A stretch of DNA of 64,000 bases, taken from contig NC_135560.1 of NCBI RefSeq assembly GCF_964340395.1, positions 1,359,501 through 1,423,500 on the forward strand, written 5' to 3'. Of the stretch, positions 1 through 12,438 are shown piece by piece. The stretch's first letter is position 1. Each line of letters starts with the position of its first letter. The notes under the pieces were generated by a model, which saw nothing but the letters and a program-made list of their open reading frames with translations, was not told the DNA's origin and searched no databases. The position numbers and the translations under genes were made by a program. The stretch comes from Glandiceps talaboti. Its lineage: Eukaryota > Hemichordata > Enteropneusta > Spengelidae.

Positions 1-1850
1 GAAAGTCTATGGATGTCTATAGAAAGTCTATGAAAGTCTATAGAAAGTCTATGGAAGTCTATAGAAAGTCAATGGAAGTCTATAGAAAGTCAATGGAAGT
101 CTATAGAAAGTCTATGGAAGTCTATAGAAAGTCTATGGAAGTCTATAGAAAGTCAATGGATGTCTATAGAAAGTCAATGGAAGTCTATAGAAAGTCAATG
201 GAAGTATATAGAAAGTCTATGGAAGTCTATAGAAAGTCAATGGATGTCTATAGAAAGTAAATGGAAGTCTATAGAAAGTCTATGGAAGTCTATAGAAAGT
301 CTATAGAAAGTCTATGGAAGTCTATAGAAAGTCAATGAAAGTCTATAGAAAGTCAATGGATGTCTATAGAAAGTCTATGGAAGTCTATAGAAAGTCTATG
401 GAAGTCTATAGAAAGTAAATGGAAGTCTATAGAAAGTCAATGGATGTCTATAGAAAGTCTATGGAAGTCTATAGAAAGTCAATTGATGTCTATAGAAAGT
501 CAATGGAAGTCTATAGAAAGTCTATGGAAGTCTATAGAAAGTCAATTGATGTCTATAGAAAGTCAATTGATGTCTATAGAAAGTCTATGGAAGTCTATAG
601 AAAGTAAATGGAAGTCTATAGAAAGTAAATGGAAGTCTATAGAAAGTCAATTGATGTCTATAGAAAGTCAATGGAAGTCTATAGAAAGTCAATGAAAGTC
701 TATAGAAAGTAAATGGAAGTATATAGAAAGTAAATGGAAGTATATAGAAAGTCTATGGATGTCTATAGAAAGTCTATGGAAGTCTATAGAAAGTCAATGG
801 ATGTCTATAGAAAGTCAATGAAAGTCTATAGAAAGTCTATGGATGTCTATAGAAAGTAAATGGAAGTATATAGAAAGTCTATGGATGTCTATAGAAAGTC
901 TATGGAAGTCTATAGAAAGTCTATGGATGTCTATAGAAAGTCAATGAAAGTCTATAGAAAGTCTATGGAAGTCTATAGAAAGTCAATGGATGTCTATAGA
1001 AAGTCAATGAAAGTCTATAGAAAGTCTATGGATGTCTATAGAAAGTCTATGGATGTCTATAGAAAGTCTATGGAAGTCTATGGATGTCTATAGAAAGTAA
1101 ATGGAAGTATATAGAAAGTCTATGGAAGTCTATAGAAAGTCTATGGAAGTATATAGAAAGTCTATGGAAGTCTATAGAAAGTCTATGGATGTCTATAGAA
1201 AGTCTATGGAAGTCTATAGAAAGTCTATGGAAGTCTATAGAAAGTCTATGGAAGTCTATAGAAAGTCTATGGATGTCTATAGAAAGTCTATGGAAGTCTA
1301 TAGAAAGTCTATAGAAAGTCTATGAAAGTCTATAGAAAGTATATGGATGTCTATAGAAAGTAAATGGAAGTCTATAGAAAGTCAATGGATGTATACAGAA
1401 AGTCTATGGAAGTCTATAGAAAGTCTATGGATGTCTATAGAAAGTCTATGGAAGTATATAGAAAGTCTATGGAAGTCTATAGAAAGTCAATGGATGTATA
1501 TAGAAAGTCTATGGATGTCTATAGAAAGTCTATGGAAGTATATAGAAAGTCTATGGAAGTCTATAGAAAGTCTATGGATGTCTATAGAAAGTAAATGGAA
1601 GTCTATAGAAAGTCTATGGATGTCTATAGAAAGTCTATGGATGTCTATAGAAAGTCTATAGATGTCTATAGAAAGTCAACAGAAGTCTATAGAAAGTCAA
1701 CAGAAGTCTATAATAAATCTATGGATGTCTATAGAAAGTTTATAGAAAGTCAATGGACGTCTATAGAAAGTCTATGGATGTCTATAGAAAGTTTATAGAA
1801 AGTCAATTGAAGTCTTTAGAAAGTGTGTGGATGTCTATAGATATTCAATG
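1..1850. repeat. Minisatellite, 21-bp unit, about 88 copies
   Basis: Alternating half-units of 11 and 10 bp (GAAAGTCTATG + GAAGTCTATA) repeat from the left edge of the window. Half-units differ at a few sites: TCT/TCA/TAA, GGAA/GGAT/GAAA. Because 21 is a multiple of 3, two forward frames remain open for long stretches (repeats EVYRKSM and SIESLWK), but stops are produced by the common TAA/TGA/TAG variants and I regard these ORFs as accidental. The array becomes degenerate after about 1660. A small out-lying remnant appears at 2159-2200. The array continues past the left edge. Confidence 0.97.
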
Positions 1851-2928
1851 AAAGTCTGAAAAGTAAAAGAATGTTTCACAGTTATATTTGGCGTTGCTGT
1901 GCCTGTCTCATTTATATTGTGACGTGGACAGTACGGCTAGACTAGTGTATCTTTCTGTGTATGCCTTCAGTTTACTCCAATCTTTGTCTTTCAGTTATTG
2001 TCATTTGTATTTGTATCTTTGCCTTTTAGTAATATTTAGAGAAGTACAGACGTGGCCAGTATTGCCACACTAGTGTATCTTTCTGTGTATGCTTTCAGAC
2101 ATGCTTGGAGAATAATGATACGTCTGTCCAGAGAGCAGTTATTGGTAACCAACCGTGACAGATGTCTATAGAGCGTCAATGGATATATATATTGACAGTC
2201 TAGGATATATATAGCTAGCTGCAATAATTGTAGCGTTTGCTGTGATTTTGAGGGCTTCTTCGTCTGTTTTTGTGCCTTTTTGCGCATTCTGATATTTAAC
2301 CTGAATCAAACTCTACAATTCCTGTAACACAAACACAAATACACAGAACTGATTTGGATCTGAATCGCAAAGTTGGGCGGATTTTTCTGTTAAATTGCGC
2401 CTTACCTGGCAAAAAATCGGACATTTCCTAATGCCAACATTAATTACGCAAATTTGTAATAAAAAAAATTTGTGAGATTTGTCGCCACTGATATGAATCA
2501 TTTGACTTACACCATCAATGTTTGACTACAACAGCTCCTTTCATATCATTACAGCGGTTTTCTATTCTTCGTCAAGCTATTTATTTTATCGTGGGGTTTT
2601 CTAGGCACGTTAGATAGTAGTTCATCATTTGAAATCTGATTGGGAAGGAATTTCAGGGATAGTTGACCAGTAGAACCGGAAATAAGTTCTGGTTTAAATG
2701 AAAGACAGAAAAAGGGGAGAATAACTTCTCCCCAATCCCTTTCTCTAAAGTATATTCATTTCAAGTAAATCAGTATTTTGTATATTTCAATATTGAACTT
2801 CTGGAATGGTTTATAATAGCAAAGCCAAATGTTCTTGTGGCCACTATATATAACATTACAAAACATTTTGTATATTCATATTTATATTTACAGATACTTG
2901 TACCAATTACGAGTACACTTGTAATAAA
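1851..2928. other. Non-coding spacer with a 50-bp direct repeat
   Basis: No gene seen. Positions 1921-1970 and 2049-2098 are near-identical (both contain ACTAGTGTATCTTTCTGTGT), 128 bp apart. A short remnant of the 21-bp minisatellite lies at 2159-2200, which suggests the array once extended further and was broken up. Confidence 0.7.
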
Positions 2929-3360
2929 GTTGTTGAAAACTTAAATAAAATTGCAGACATTTGTAATAAAATGACGACATTTGTAATAAACTAACGACAT
3001 TTGTAATAAAATTGCCGACATTTGTAAAAAAAAACTAACATTTGTAATACAATTGCCGACATTTGTAATAAACTAATGACATTTGTAATAAAATTGCAGA
3101 CATTTGTAATAAACTAACGATATTTCTAATAAAATTGCCGACACTTGTAACAAACTAACGACATTAATTTTTGTAATAAAATTGCCGACATTTGTAATAA
3201 ACTACATTTGTAATAAAATTGCCGACATTTGTAAAAAAAACTAACGACATTTGTAATAAAATTGCAGACCTTTGTAACAAACTAACGTAATGTGTTATAC
3301 AATTGCCGACATTTGTAATAAACTAACCACGTTTGTAATAAAATTACCGACATTTATAAA
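2929..3360. repeat. Minisatellite, 20/21-bp alternating unit
   Basis: Units of the form ACATTTGTAATAAAATTGCCG alternate with ACATTTGTAATAAACTAACG, about 20 units with frequent small deletions. A unit of the same array reappears at 8072-8105, on the far side of the family A element. The element therefore landed inside this array. Confidence 0.9.
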
Positions 3361-3687
3361 AAAAATACCGCCAATGGCGTTGTAGTATGGGAAGCCGTTC
3401 ATATGGATAAACATTTTTAAAAACTGTACAGTTGTGCTACAATATGGGAAGCCGTTCAGGCCAAAAATATTATTTTATTTTAGCTATAGTATTTTATATT
3501 TTTCGTACTTACAAACTAATTTTAACAGTTTATAAAAAAATTTTAAGGATTAAATAATTGAAAGTCAAAATATATTTTTTGTTAAAGTTAGTTTATTTTA
3601 TTTTTTTAATCTAAAAAAAATATTTCTACTTTTTTTTTTCTCTCAACTTTTTTTTTTTTTTTTGGCCGAGTCTGCTGACAGGCGCCG

Positions 3688-3719
3688 GTCACGAGCACGT
3701 CGTACGTCGTGCTCGTGAC
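3688..3719. repeat. Perfect hairpin, 12-bp stem
   Basis: GTCACGAGCACG, loop TCGTACGT, CGTGCTCGTGAC. Only the right half is present in the other inverted arm (about 5774-5790), so the hairpin is private to the left arm. Confidence 0.85.
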
Positions 3720-4070
3720 AGGCGTGTCCTTCGACATCCATTACGACGTGTTCCGGCGTCAAATACACGTTCTTATTACCTTCGAAATCGATCGCTCAAA
3801 CATTATATCAGATCTCAAAACTGTTAATTTACGCGTGATAGTATCTGTTTTTTCGAACAACCGCGACTTCAGCCGCGTACGATCCATGTGCAACGGGTAA
3901 AGGTATTTCCAATCGGTCAGTCAGGTACTTCTAGTAAGAGCGCACATGTTGACGTCGACCTGCTGTATTACATACGTAGACGTGTTGTTCTCAACTTTTC
4001 ATGAGACATGTGTACTCTGAACACCAAGAGAATGTATACTACAATGAACGATGAAGTAAACTGAATCTTT

Positions 4071-4145
<75 letters not shown>
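4071..4145. repeat. (CAA)n microsatellite
   Basis: About 25 CAA triplets next to the 3' side of the minus-strand LINE fragment. It could be that element's simple-repeat 3' tail, read TTG on the minus strand. Confidence 0.95.
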
Positions 4146-4199
4146 GAAATGATAACAACGTTACAAGGCGATACAGAAAAGCTGGTTTAGGTTAATATG

Positions 4200-5310
4200 T
4201 AATACATCATCTTTATTACTTAACAACATGCTGTGGAAAGCATGGTATAGTAAACACAATACAATACAATATAAGACAGAAATACAATACACATTACTTG
4301 TCTGCTGAGGATATCTTTCGAGATGTATCTAAAAGGAATTTGGCAAAAGGAAGTTTATCATCTGAACTTAGAATATCTGTTTAATGTATTAAAATAAGCA
4401 CATTTCAAAGATATCGAAGAACTTGTAACTTATCCAAACAGTGTTGTAAACCATTGGTAGATTCTGACAAAAGATCATCAGCATAAAGAAGGCAATTTAG
4501 AGAAAGAGAGTTAAACTTAACTGGTAAATCCTCATTGGAATCAAAGATACAAGGTAAATCATTTAAATAAATATTAAATAAAGTTGGACTTAAATTACGG
4601 CCTTGCTTGAGGCCTACCAAAGAACTAAAAAAATTTGTGAGACCAGCATTTGTTTTTACACAATACTTAACATTATCATACATAGATTTAATCAAATCAT
4701 AAATTTACCATTTACCCCATAATTCCTCAGTTTCCAAAATAGACCATTACGCCATGGCCAAATGCTATCAAATGCTTAGCGAAAGTCAACAAAACAGCTG
4801 TAAAGATACTTATTACAATTACTTGACTTGGTAGTAGAGTACACATATTTCTCAATTGCTGATTTAAGTACAAAAATATTATCAGATGTTCTCCTCTTGG
4901 CCCTGAAACCTGACTGGAAAGGAGTGTAAATTTTGTTATCATCTAAAAAATCAACAAGTCTACCATTTAAGACTGAGGTGAAAAGTTTTGCTAAGCAACT
5001 ATTTATAGAAATGCCTCTATAATTTGAAGGATCACATTTAACACCAGACTTTAAAATAGGCACAAGAATGGTATTCTTCCATTGACTAGGAAAAGTACCT
5101 GAAGAGAGAATAGCATTAAACAAAATACACAATGGTTTCAGAAGAACATGACTACCAAATTTTAACATCTCATTCAGAATACCATCAAAACCTGGTGATT
5201 TACTACATTTCAACTTATGTAAAGCTTTCAAAATTTCTGATTCAGAAAATACAGCATTAAGAACTTTATAAATTTTATCATTTGAAGTTTCCATACTCAA
5301 CAAATCTGAT
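4200..5310 (-). pseudogene. Non-LTR retrotransposon reverse transcriptase fragment
   Basis: Minus-strand reading from 5303 shows the reverse transcriptase core in the right order: KSPGFDGILNEMLKFG, FPSQWKNTILVPILKSG, NYRGISINSCLAKLF, FQSGFRAKRRTSDN, FVDF, then after breaks AFDSIW, GLKQGRNLSPTLFNIYLNDL and the catalytic YADDLL (about 4480). These are typical of LINE polymerases; the clade is uncertain. The frame is broken by a TAA stop at 4778-4776, where the next residues AFDSIW continue in the same frame, and by a one-base shift near 4700. The endonuclease and the C-terminal part are missing. It is a dead fragment lying between the arms of the inverted-repeat element. Confidence 0.9.
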
Positions 5311-7331
5311 TCAGCAGGTCGACGTCAACATGTGCGCTCGTACTAGAAGTAGTACCTGACTGACCCATTGGAAATACGCGTTCACTTTTCCTCACGTTTT
5401 TGTTTCTATTTTGCTCACGCTCACAGTATAGTGTACCATCTTATTTCAATTCTGGTCAGTTTCACAATAATGAATGTAATTGTTATTGATGCAACAAACT
5501 TTAGTTGTTTTAGATTAACTACCTTTACCCGTTGCACATGGATCGTGTCCTACGTACTACATCATGTAATACATCATGCATGCGGTCATCATCACATGCG
5601 GTGTACACATGTGTGTACGCGGCTGAAGTCGCGGTTGTTGGAAAAAAACAACAGATACTATCACACGTAAATTAACGGTTTTCGGATCTGATATGTTTGA
5701 GCGATCAATTTCGAAGGTAATAAGAATGTGTATTTGACGCCGAAACACGTCGTAATGGATGTCGAAGGACACGCCTGTCACGAGCACGACGTAAAAAGTT
5801 GAAAAAAAATAAAACAATAAAAAAAGATAAAATAAAATAACTAACAAAAATATATTTTGACTTTCAATTATATATAATCTGGTTTGACGAAAAATAAAAC
5901 AATATTCTCAAATAAATGAAAACTTATTTCAATTAAAATAATGTGAACATGGAATAAAAGTACATAAACGGTTAAAATTAGTTTGTAAGTACGAAAAATA
6001 TAAAATACTATAGCTAATATAAAAAAATACTTTTGGCCTGAACGGCTTCCCATATTGTAGCACAACTGTACAGTTTTTAAAAATGTTTATCCATATGCTA
6101 GTCCATGCTAACAATAGGTGTTCATTTGCCGAATGACTATCCAGTTGCCTATCCAACCATGTTGCTATCTTTACGATATACTATCATTTGGCTGTTGTTA
6201 TGGGTGTGGTCATGTTGCTAGATATATTTGCATACATTTTTGTATGTTTTTGTTCACTTGTGTATGAATTCCTGACATATCTTTGCAATATACGTGATTA
6301 TTTGGCTGTTGCTATGGCGTGGTCTTGTTGCTAGGCATATTTGCAGACATTTTAAATGTTCATTCATTTACCTTTCTATTCCTGTTATCTTCACAATATA
6401 CGGGATCATTTGCCTGTTGCTATGGGCGTGGTCTTGTTGCTAGGCATATTTACATACAGTTTTGAATGTTCATTCAATTGTCTATTAATCCCCATTGTTA
6501 TCTTCGCAATATATGTGATCATTTGGCTGTTGCTATGGGCGTGGTCTTGTTGCTAGGTACATTTGCATACATTTGTTGAATGTTTATTCATTTGTCTTGC
6601 TATTCCTGTTGTTATCTTTGCAATATACGTGATTATTTGGCTGTTGCTATGAGTGTGGTCTTGTTGCTAGCCAAATTTACATACATTTGTTATCTTTGTA
6701 AATTACACGATCGTTTGGCTGTTGCTATGGGCGTGGTCATGGTTGCTAGGGTATTTACATCCATTTTTGAATGTTTACTCACTTGCCTACCAGATGATGT
6801 TGTTATTTGACCAAAATATACTGCCATTTGGTTGTTGCTAAGGGTGTGGTCATGGTTGCTAGGGCCAATTTTGTCAAAATGTTTTGAAGAAAATCTGCAG
6901 AATAACACTTTCAGAAACATCTCACCAAGTTTCAGACTCATTGACCAAGTATTTTTTGAGATATAAGTTTTTGACCAAAAATGAACATTTTTACACCTAA
7001 TTTGCATATTACTCATGGAATCATTGTATGCATAATATTTCTTCGTCCATACATCCCTAGATGCATTCCAATTACGTTATGCAGTAGTTTTGGAATTATT
7101 GACTTTTGACCAAAAAGACACATTTTTAGCCCTAATTTGCATATTACTGATGGAATCATCAAGTCATGAACAAATCTTACTTTACACCCCTTTAGATCGT
7201 TTCCACCAAATTTCGCACCAATCTGCCCAGTAGTTTCTGAGTTTATGTTTTTTGACCAAAAATCACATTTTTGACCTAAATCACACACCTGTGATGCGAT
7301 CATTTTGATTTGAACATTTTCCCAATTAGAC

Positions 7332-8022
7332 TCCCAAGGTAATAGACCCACCAAATATCATGGCAATCGGTTCAGTGGTTTTTGACCCAAGGTAATGGAC
7401 CCACTAAACATCATGGCAATCGGTTCAGTGGTTTTTGACCCAAGGTAATGGACCCACTAAACATCATGGCAATCGGTTCAGTGGTTTTTGACCCGAGGTA
7501 ATGGACCCACCAAATATCATGGTAATCGGTTCAGTGGTTTTTGACCCAAGGTAATGGACCCACCAAATATCATGGTAATCGGTTCAGTGGTTTTTGACCC
7601 GAGGTAATGGACCCACCAAATATCATGGCAATCGGTTCGGTGGTTTTTGACCCAAGGTAATGAACCCACTAAATATCATGGTAATCGGTTCGGTGGTTTT
7701 TGACCCAAGGTAATGAACCCACTAAATATCATGGTAATCGATTCAGTGGTTTTTGACCAGAGGTAATGGACCCACCAAATATCATGGCAATCGGTTCGGT
7801 GGTTTTTGACCCAAGGTAATGAACCCACTAAATATCATGGTAATCGGTTCGGTGGTTTTTGACCCAAGGTAATGAACCCACTAAATATCATGGCAATCGG
7901 TTCGGTGGTTTTTGACCCGAGGTAATGGACCCACCAAATATCATGGTAATCGGTTCAGTGGTTTTTGACCCAAGGTAATGGACCCACTAAAAATCATGGC
8001 AATCGGTTCAGTGGTTTTTGAC
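7332..8022 (+). repeat. Minisatellite, 53-bp unit, 13 copies
   Basis: The unit starts CCAAGGTAATGGACCCAC and ends GGTTCAGTGGTTTTTGAC; the spacing is exactly 53 bp. The unit is a single-copy segment in the other family A copies (for example 46295-46350, 53352-53402), so it was amplified within copy 1. Confidence 0.95.
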
Positions 8023-8212
8023 TTTAAGTTGAACCTCAGTACTACGATGAACCTTAGTTCTGTTGTGCTAATAAACGGCCGACATTTGGAATAAAATTGC
8101 CGCCATCTTAAAGTTTTAAGATTTTTAAGAACAGCATTTACATATAAATATATCTGATGTGATCAAATCAAAGTATTGTAGATTGTGTGGAGTGAATTGA
8201 ACGTCGCAAACC

Positions 8213-11200
8213 ACAAGCCTATGTATGTCACCATCAATCAATGTCACAAACCACAGGCCACTGTATGCCACCATCAGTCAATGTCACAAACCACAGGCCA
8301 CTGTATGCCACCATCAGTCAATGTCACAAACCACAAGCCTCTGTACGCCACCATCAGTCAACATCGCAAACCACAGGCCACTGTATGCCACCATCAGTCA
8401 ATGTCACAAACCACAGGCCTCTGTATGCCACCATCAGTCAATGTCACAAACCACAGGCCACTGTATGCCACCATCAGTCAATGTCACAAACCACAGGCCA
8501 CTGTATGCCACCATCAGTCAATGTCACAAACCACAGGCCTCTGTATGCCACCATCAGTCAACGTCGCAAACCACAGGCCACTGTATGCCACCATCAGTCA
8601 ATGTCGCAAACCACAGGCCTCTGTATGCCACCATCAGTCAACGCCTCTGTATGCCACCATCAGTCAACGCCTCTGTATGCCACCATCAGTCAACATCACA
8701 AACCACAGGCCTCTGTACGCCACCATCAGTCAACGTCGCAAACCACAGGCCTCTGTATGCCACCATCAGTCAACATCGCAAACAACAGGCCTCTGTACAC
8801 CACCATCAGTCAACATCGCAAACCACAGGCCACTGTATGCCACCATCAGTCAACGTCACAAACCACAGGCCTCTGTACGCCACCATCAGTCAACATCGCA
8901 AACCACAGGCCACTGTATGCCACCATCAGTCAATGTCACAAACCACAGGCCTCTGTATGCCACCATCAGTCAACATCACAAACCACAGGCCTCTGTATGC
9001 CACCATCAGTCAACGTCACAAACCACAGGCCTCTGTATGCCACCATCAGTCAATGCCTCTGTACGCCACCATCAGTCAATGTCACACACCACAGGCCTCT
9101 GTATGCCACCATCAGTCAACATCGCAAACCACAGGCCTATATATGTGGTGCCACCATCAGTCAACATCGCAAACCACAAGCCACTGTATGTCACCATCAG
9201 TCAATGTCACAAACCACAGGCCTCTGTACGCCACCATCAGTCAATGTCACAAACCACAGGCCACTGTATGCCACCATCAGTCAATGTCACCATCAGTCAA
9301 TGCCTCTTTATGCCACCATCAGTCAATGTCACACACCACAGGCCTCTGTATGCCACCATCAGTCAACATCGCAAACCACAGGCCTATATATGTGGTGCCA
9401 CCATCAGTCAACATCGCAAACCACAAGCCACTGTATGTCACCATCAGTCAATGTCACAAACCACAGGCCTCTGTACGCCACCATCAGTCAATGTCACAAA
9501 CCACAGGCCACTGTATGCCACCATCAGTCAATGTCACCATCAGTCAATGCCTCTTTATGCCACCATCAGTCAATGTCACACACCACAGGCCTCTGTATGC
9601 CACCATCAGTCAACATCGCAAACCACAGGCCTATGTATGTGGTGCCACCATCAGTCAACATCGCAAACCACAAGCCACTGTATGTCACCATAAGTCAATG
9701 TCACAAACCACAGGCCACTGTATGTCACCATCAGTCAATGTCACAAACCACAGGCCTCTGTATGCCACCATCAGTCAATGTCACAAACCACAGGCCACTG
9801 TATGTCACCATAAGTCAATGTCACAAACCACAGGCCACTGTATGTCACCATCAGTCAATGTCACAAACCACAAGCCTCTGTATGCCACCATCAGTCAATG
9901 TCACACACCACAGGCCTCTGTATGCCACCATCAGTCAACATCGCAAACCACAGGCCTATGTATGTGGTGCCACCATCAGTCAACATCGCAAACCACAAGC
10001 CACTGTATGTCACCATCAGTCAATGTCACAAACCACAGGCCTCTGTACGCCACCATCAGTCAATGTCACAAACCACAGGCCTCTGTATGCCACCATCAGT
10101 CAACGTCGCAAACCACAGGCCTCTGTATGCCACCATCAGTCAATGTCACAAACCACAGGCCTCTGTACGCCACCATCAGTTTACACCTCTGTATGCCACC
10201 ATCAGTCAACGTCACAAACCACAGGCCTCTGTATGCCACCATCAGTCAATGTCACAAACCACAGGCCTCTGTACGCCACCATCAGTCAACGTTGCAAACC
10301 ATAGGCCTCTTTATGCCACCATCAGTCAATGTCACAAACCACAGGCCACTGTATGCCACCATCAGTCAACGTCACAAACCACATGCCTCTGTATGCCACC
10401 ATCAGTCAATGTCGCAAACCACAGGCCTCTGTATGCCACCATCAGTCAATGTCACAAACCACAGGCCACTGTATGCCACCATCAGTCAATGTCACCATCA
10501 GTCAATGTCACAAACCACAGGCCTCTGTATGCCACCATCAGTCAATGCCTCTGTATGCCACCATCAGTCAATGTCACACACCACAGGCCTCTGTATGCCA
10601 CCATCAGTCAACATCGCAAACCACAGGCCTATGTATGTGGTGCCACCATCAGTCAACATCGCAAACCACAAGCCACTGTATGTCACCATCAGTCAATGTC
10701 ACAAACCACAGGCCACTGTATGTCACCATCAGTCAATGTCACAAACCACAGGCCTCTGTACGCCACCATCAGTCAATGTCACAAACCACAGGCCTCTGTA
10801 TGCCACCATCAGTCAACGTCGCAAACCACAGGCCTCTGTATGCCACCATCAGTCAATGTCACAAACCACAGGCCTCTGTATGCCACCATCAGTTTACGCC
10901 TCTGTATGCCACCATCAGTCAACGTCACAAACCACAGGCCTCTGTATGCCACCATCAGTCAATGTCACAAACCACATGCCTCTGTATGCCACCATCAGTC
11001 AACGTCGCAAACCACATGCCTCTGTACGCCACCATCAGTCAATGTCACAAACCACAGGCCTCTGTATGCCACCATCAGTCAACGTTGCAAACCAAAGGCC
11101 TCTTTATGCCACCATCAGTCAATGTCACAAACCACAGGCCACTGTATGCCACCATCAGTCAACGTCACAAACCACATGCCTCTGTATGCCACCATCAGTC

Positions 11201-12438
11201 AATGTCGCAAACCACAGGCCTCTGTATGCCACCATCAGTCAATGTCACAAACCACAGGCCTCTGTATGCCACCATAAGTTTACGCCTCTGTATGCCACCA
11301 TCAGTTTACGCCTTTGTATGCTACCATCAGTCAACGTCGCAAACCACAGGCCTCTGTATGCCACCATCAGTCAATGTCACAAACCACATGCCTCTGTATG
11401 CCACCATCAGTCAACGTCGCAAACCACATGCCTCTGTATGCCACCATCAGTCAATGTCACAAACCACAGGCCTCTGTACGCCACCATCAGTCAACGTTGC
11501 AAACCAAAGGCCTCTTTATGCCACCATCAGTCAATGTCACAAACCACAGGCCACTGTATGCCACCATCAGTCAACGTCACAAACCACATGCCTCTGTATG
11601 CCACCATCAGTCAATGTCTCAAACCACAGGCCTCTGTATGCCACCATCAGTCAATGTCACAAACCACAGGCCTCTGTATGCCACCATAAGTTTACGCCTC
11701 TGTATGCCACCATCAGTCAATGTCACAAACCACAGGCCACTGTATGCCACCATCAGTCAACGTCACAAACCACATGCCTCTGTACGCCACCATCAGTCGA
11801 TGTCACAAACCACAGGCCTCTGTATGCCACCATCAGTCAATGTCACAAACCACAGGCCTCTTTATGCCACCATCAGTCAATGTCACAAACCACATGCCAC
11901 TGTATGCCACCATCAGTCAACGTCACAAACCACATGCCTCTGTATGCCACCATCAGTCAACGTCACAAACCACAGGCCTCTGTACGCCACCATCAGTCAA
12001 TGTCACAAACCACATGCCTCTGTACGCCACCATCAGTCAACGTTGCAAACCAAAGGCCTCTTTATGCCACCATCAGTCAATGTCACAAACCACAGGCCTC
12101 TGTACGCCACCATCAGTCAATGTCACAAACCACAGGCCTCTTTATGCCACCATCAGTCAATGTCACAAACCAAAGGCCTCTGTACGCCACCATCAGTCAA
12201 TGTCACAAACCAAAGGCCTCTTTATGCCACCATCAGTCAATGTCACAAACCACAGGCCTCTTTATGCCACCATCAGTCAATGTCACAAACCAAAGGCCTC
12301 TGTACGCCACCATCAGTCAATGTCACAAACCAAAGGCCTCTGTATGCCACCATCAGTCAATGTCACAAACCAAAGGCCTCTATGCCACCATCAGTCAATG
12401 TCACAAACCAAAGGCCTCTGTATGTGGTGCCACCATCA
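8213..12438 (+). repeat. Minisatellite, 40-bp unit, about 105 copies, open in all three forward frames
   Basis: The unit contains CCACCATCAGTCAATGTCAC and AAACCACAGGCCTCTGTATG, repeating every 40 bp with a few substitutions and shortened units. Since 40 leaves remainder 1 on division by 3, each frame cycles through the same 40-residue peptide (pieces SVNVTNHRPLYATISQ, HKPQASVCHHQS, MSQTTGLCMPP). Forward ORFs of 502, 1154, 687, 742 and other lengths overlap in the three frames. A higher-order unit with a GTGGTGCC variant recurs at 9145, 9392, 9639, 9964, 10637 and 12424, the first three exactly 247 bp apart. I see no splice, promoter or homology support for translation. Confidence 0.95.

Larger units (their letters stand above)
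3386..6055. mobile_element. Foldback-type inverted-repeat element inserted in family A copy 1
   Basis: The left end starts TATGGGAAGCCGTTC (3386-3400) and the right end finishes GAACGGCTTCCCATA; both are flanked by TTGTAG (3380-3385 and 6055-6060 with overlap), a likely 6-bp target duplication. Long imperfect inverted arms cover about 3443-3972 and 5315-6054. The arms share a block with GTGTCCTTCGACATCCATTA and a block with ACATGTTGACGTCGACCTGC. The right arm is longer because of internal insertions. The arm interior has a conserved reading frame (3709-3900 plus, 5557-5790 minus; TGVSFDIHYDVFRRQIH) of unknown meaning. No transposase was recognised; the centre holds a LINE fragment. Confidence 0.75.
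3361..8071 (+). mobile_element. Family A (Helitron-like) copy 1, interrupted by an inverted-repeat element
   Basis: The 5' end AAAAATACCGCCAATGGCG at 3361 carries the CGCC-AAT-GGCG hairpin. The element is then split at 3385/6056 by another mobile element and resumes with GTAGCACAACTGTACAG at 6057. Tandem units of about 115 bp (each with TTTGGCTGTTGCTATGGGCG and GTGGTCTTGTTGCTAGGCA) run to about 6860. The second block, with repeated CTAATTTGCATAT, runs to about 7330. In place of the usual (AC)n tract there is a 53-bp minisatellite, and the 3' end is TTGTGCTA at 8070. Both flanks are 20/21-bp minisatellite. Non-autonomous: no Rep/helicase is encoded. Confidence 0.8.

Noticed and set aside
9-1798. 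Short overlapping ORFs with EVYRKSM or SIESLWK repeats
   Set aside because: They come from a 21-bp minisatellite whose common variants contain stops; not a repeat protein gene.
4405-5303. Viral origin for the reverse transcriptase
   Set aside because: The motif order and YADD context are those of non-LTR retrotransposons. There is no LTR, gag, protease, integrase or envelope.
6356-6556. Hydrophobic ORFs with WLLLWAWSCC (also 30104, 45376, 49995, 50326)
   Set aside because: They are translations of the family A 115-bp unit (TGGCTGTTGCTATGGGCGTG). The recurrence is due to the repeat, not a membrane protein family.
8225-11689. 1154-codon forward ORF
   Set aside because: It lies wholly in the 40-bp minisatellite, and equally open overlapping frames exist in the other two phases. 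No domain, splice or promoter support.
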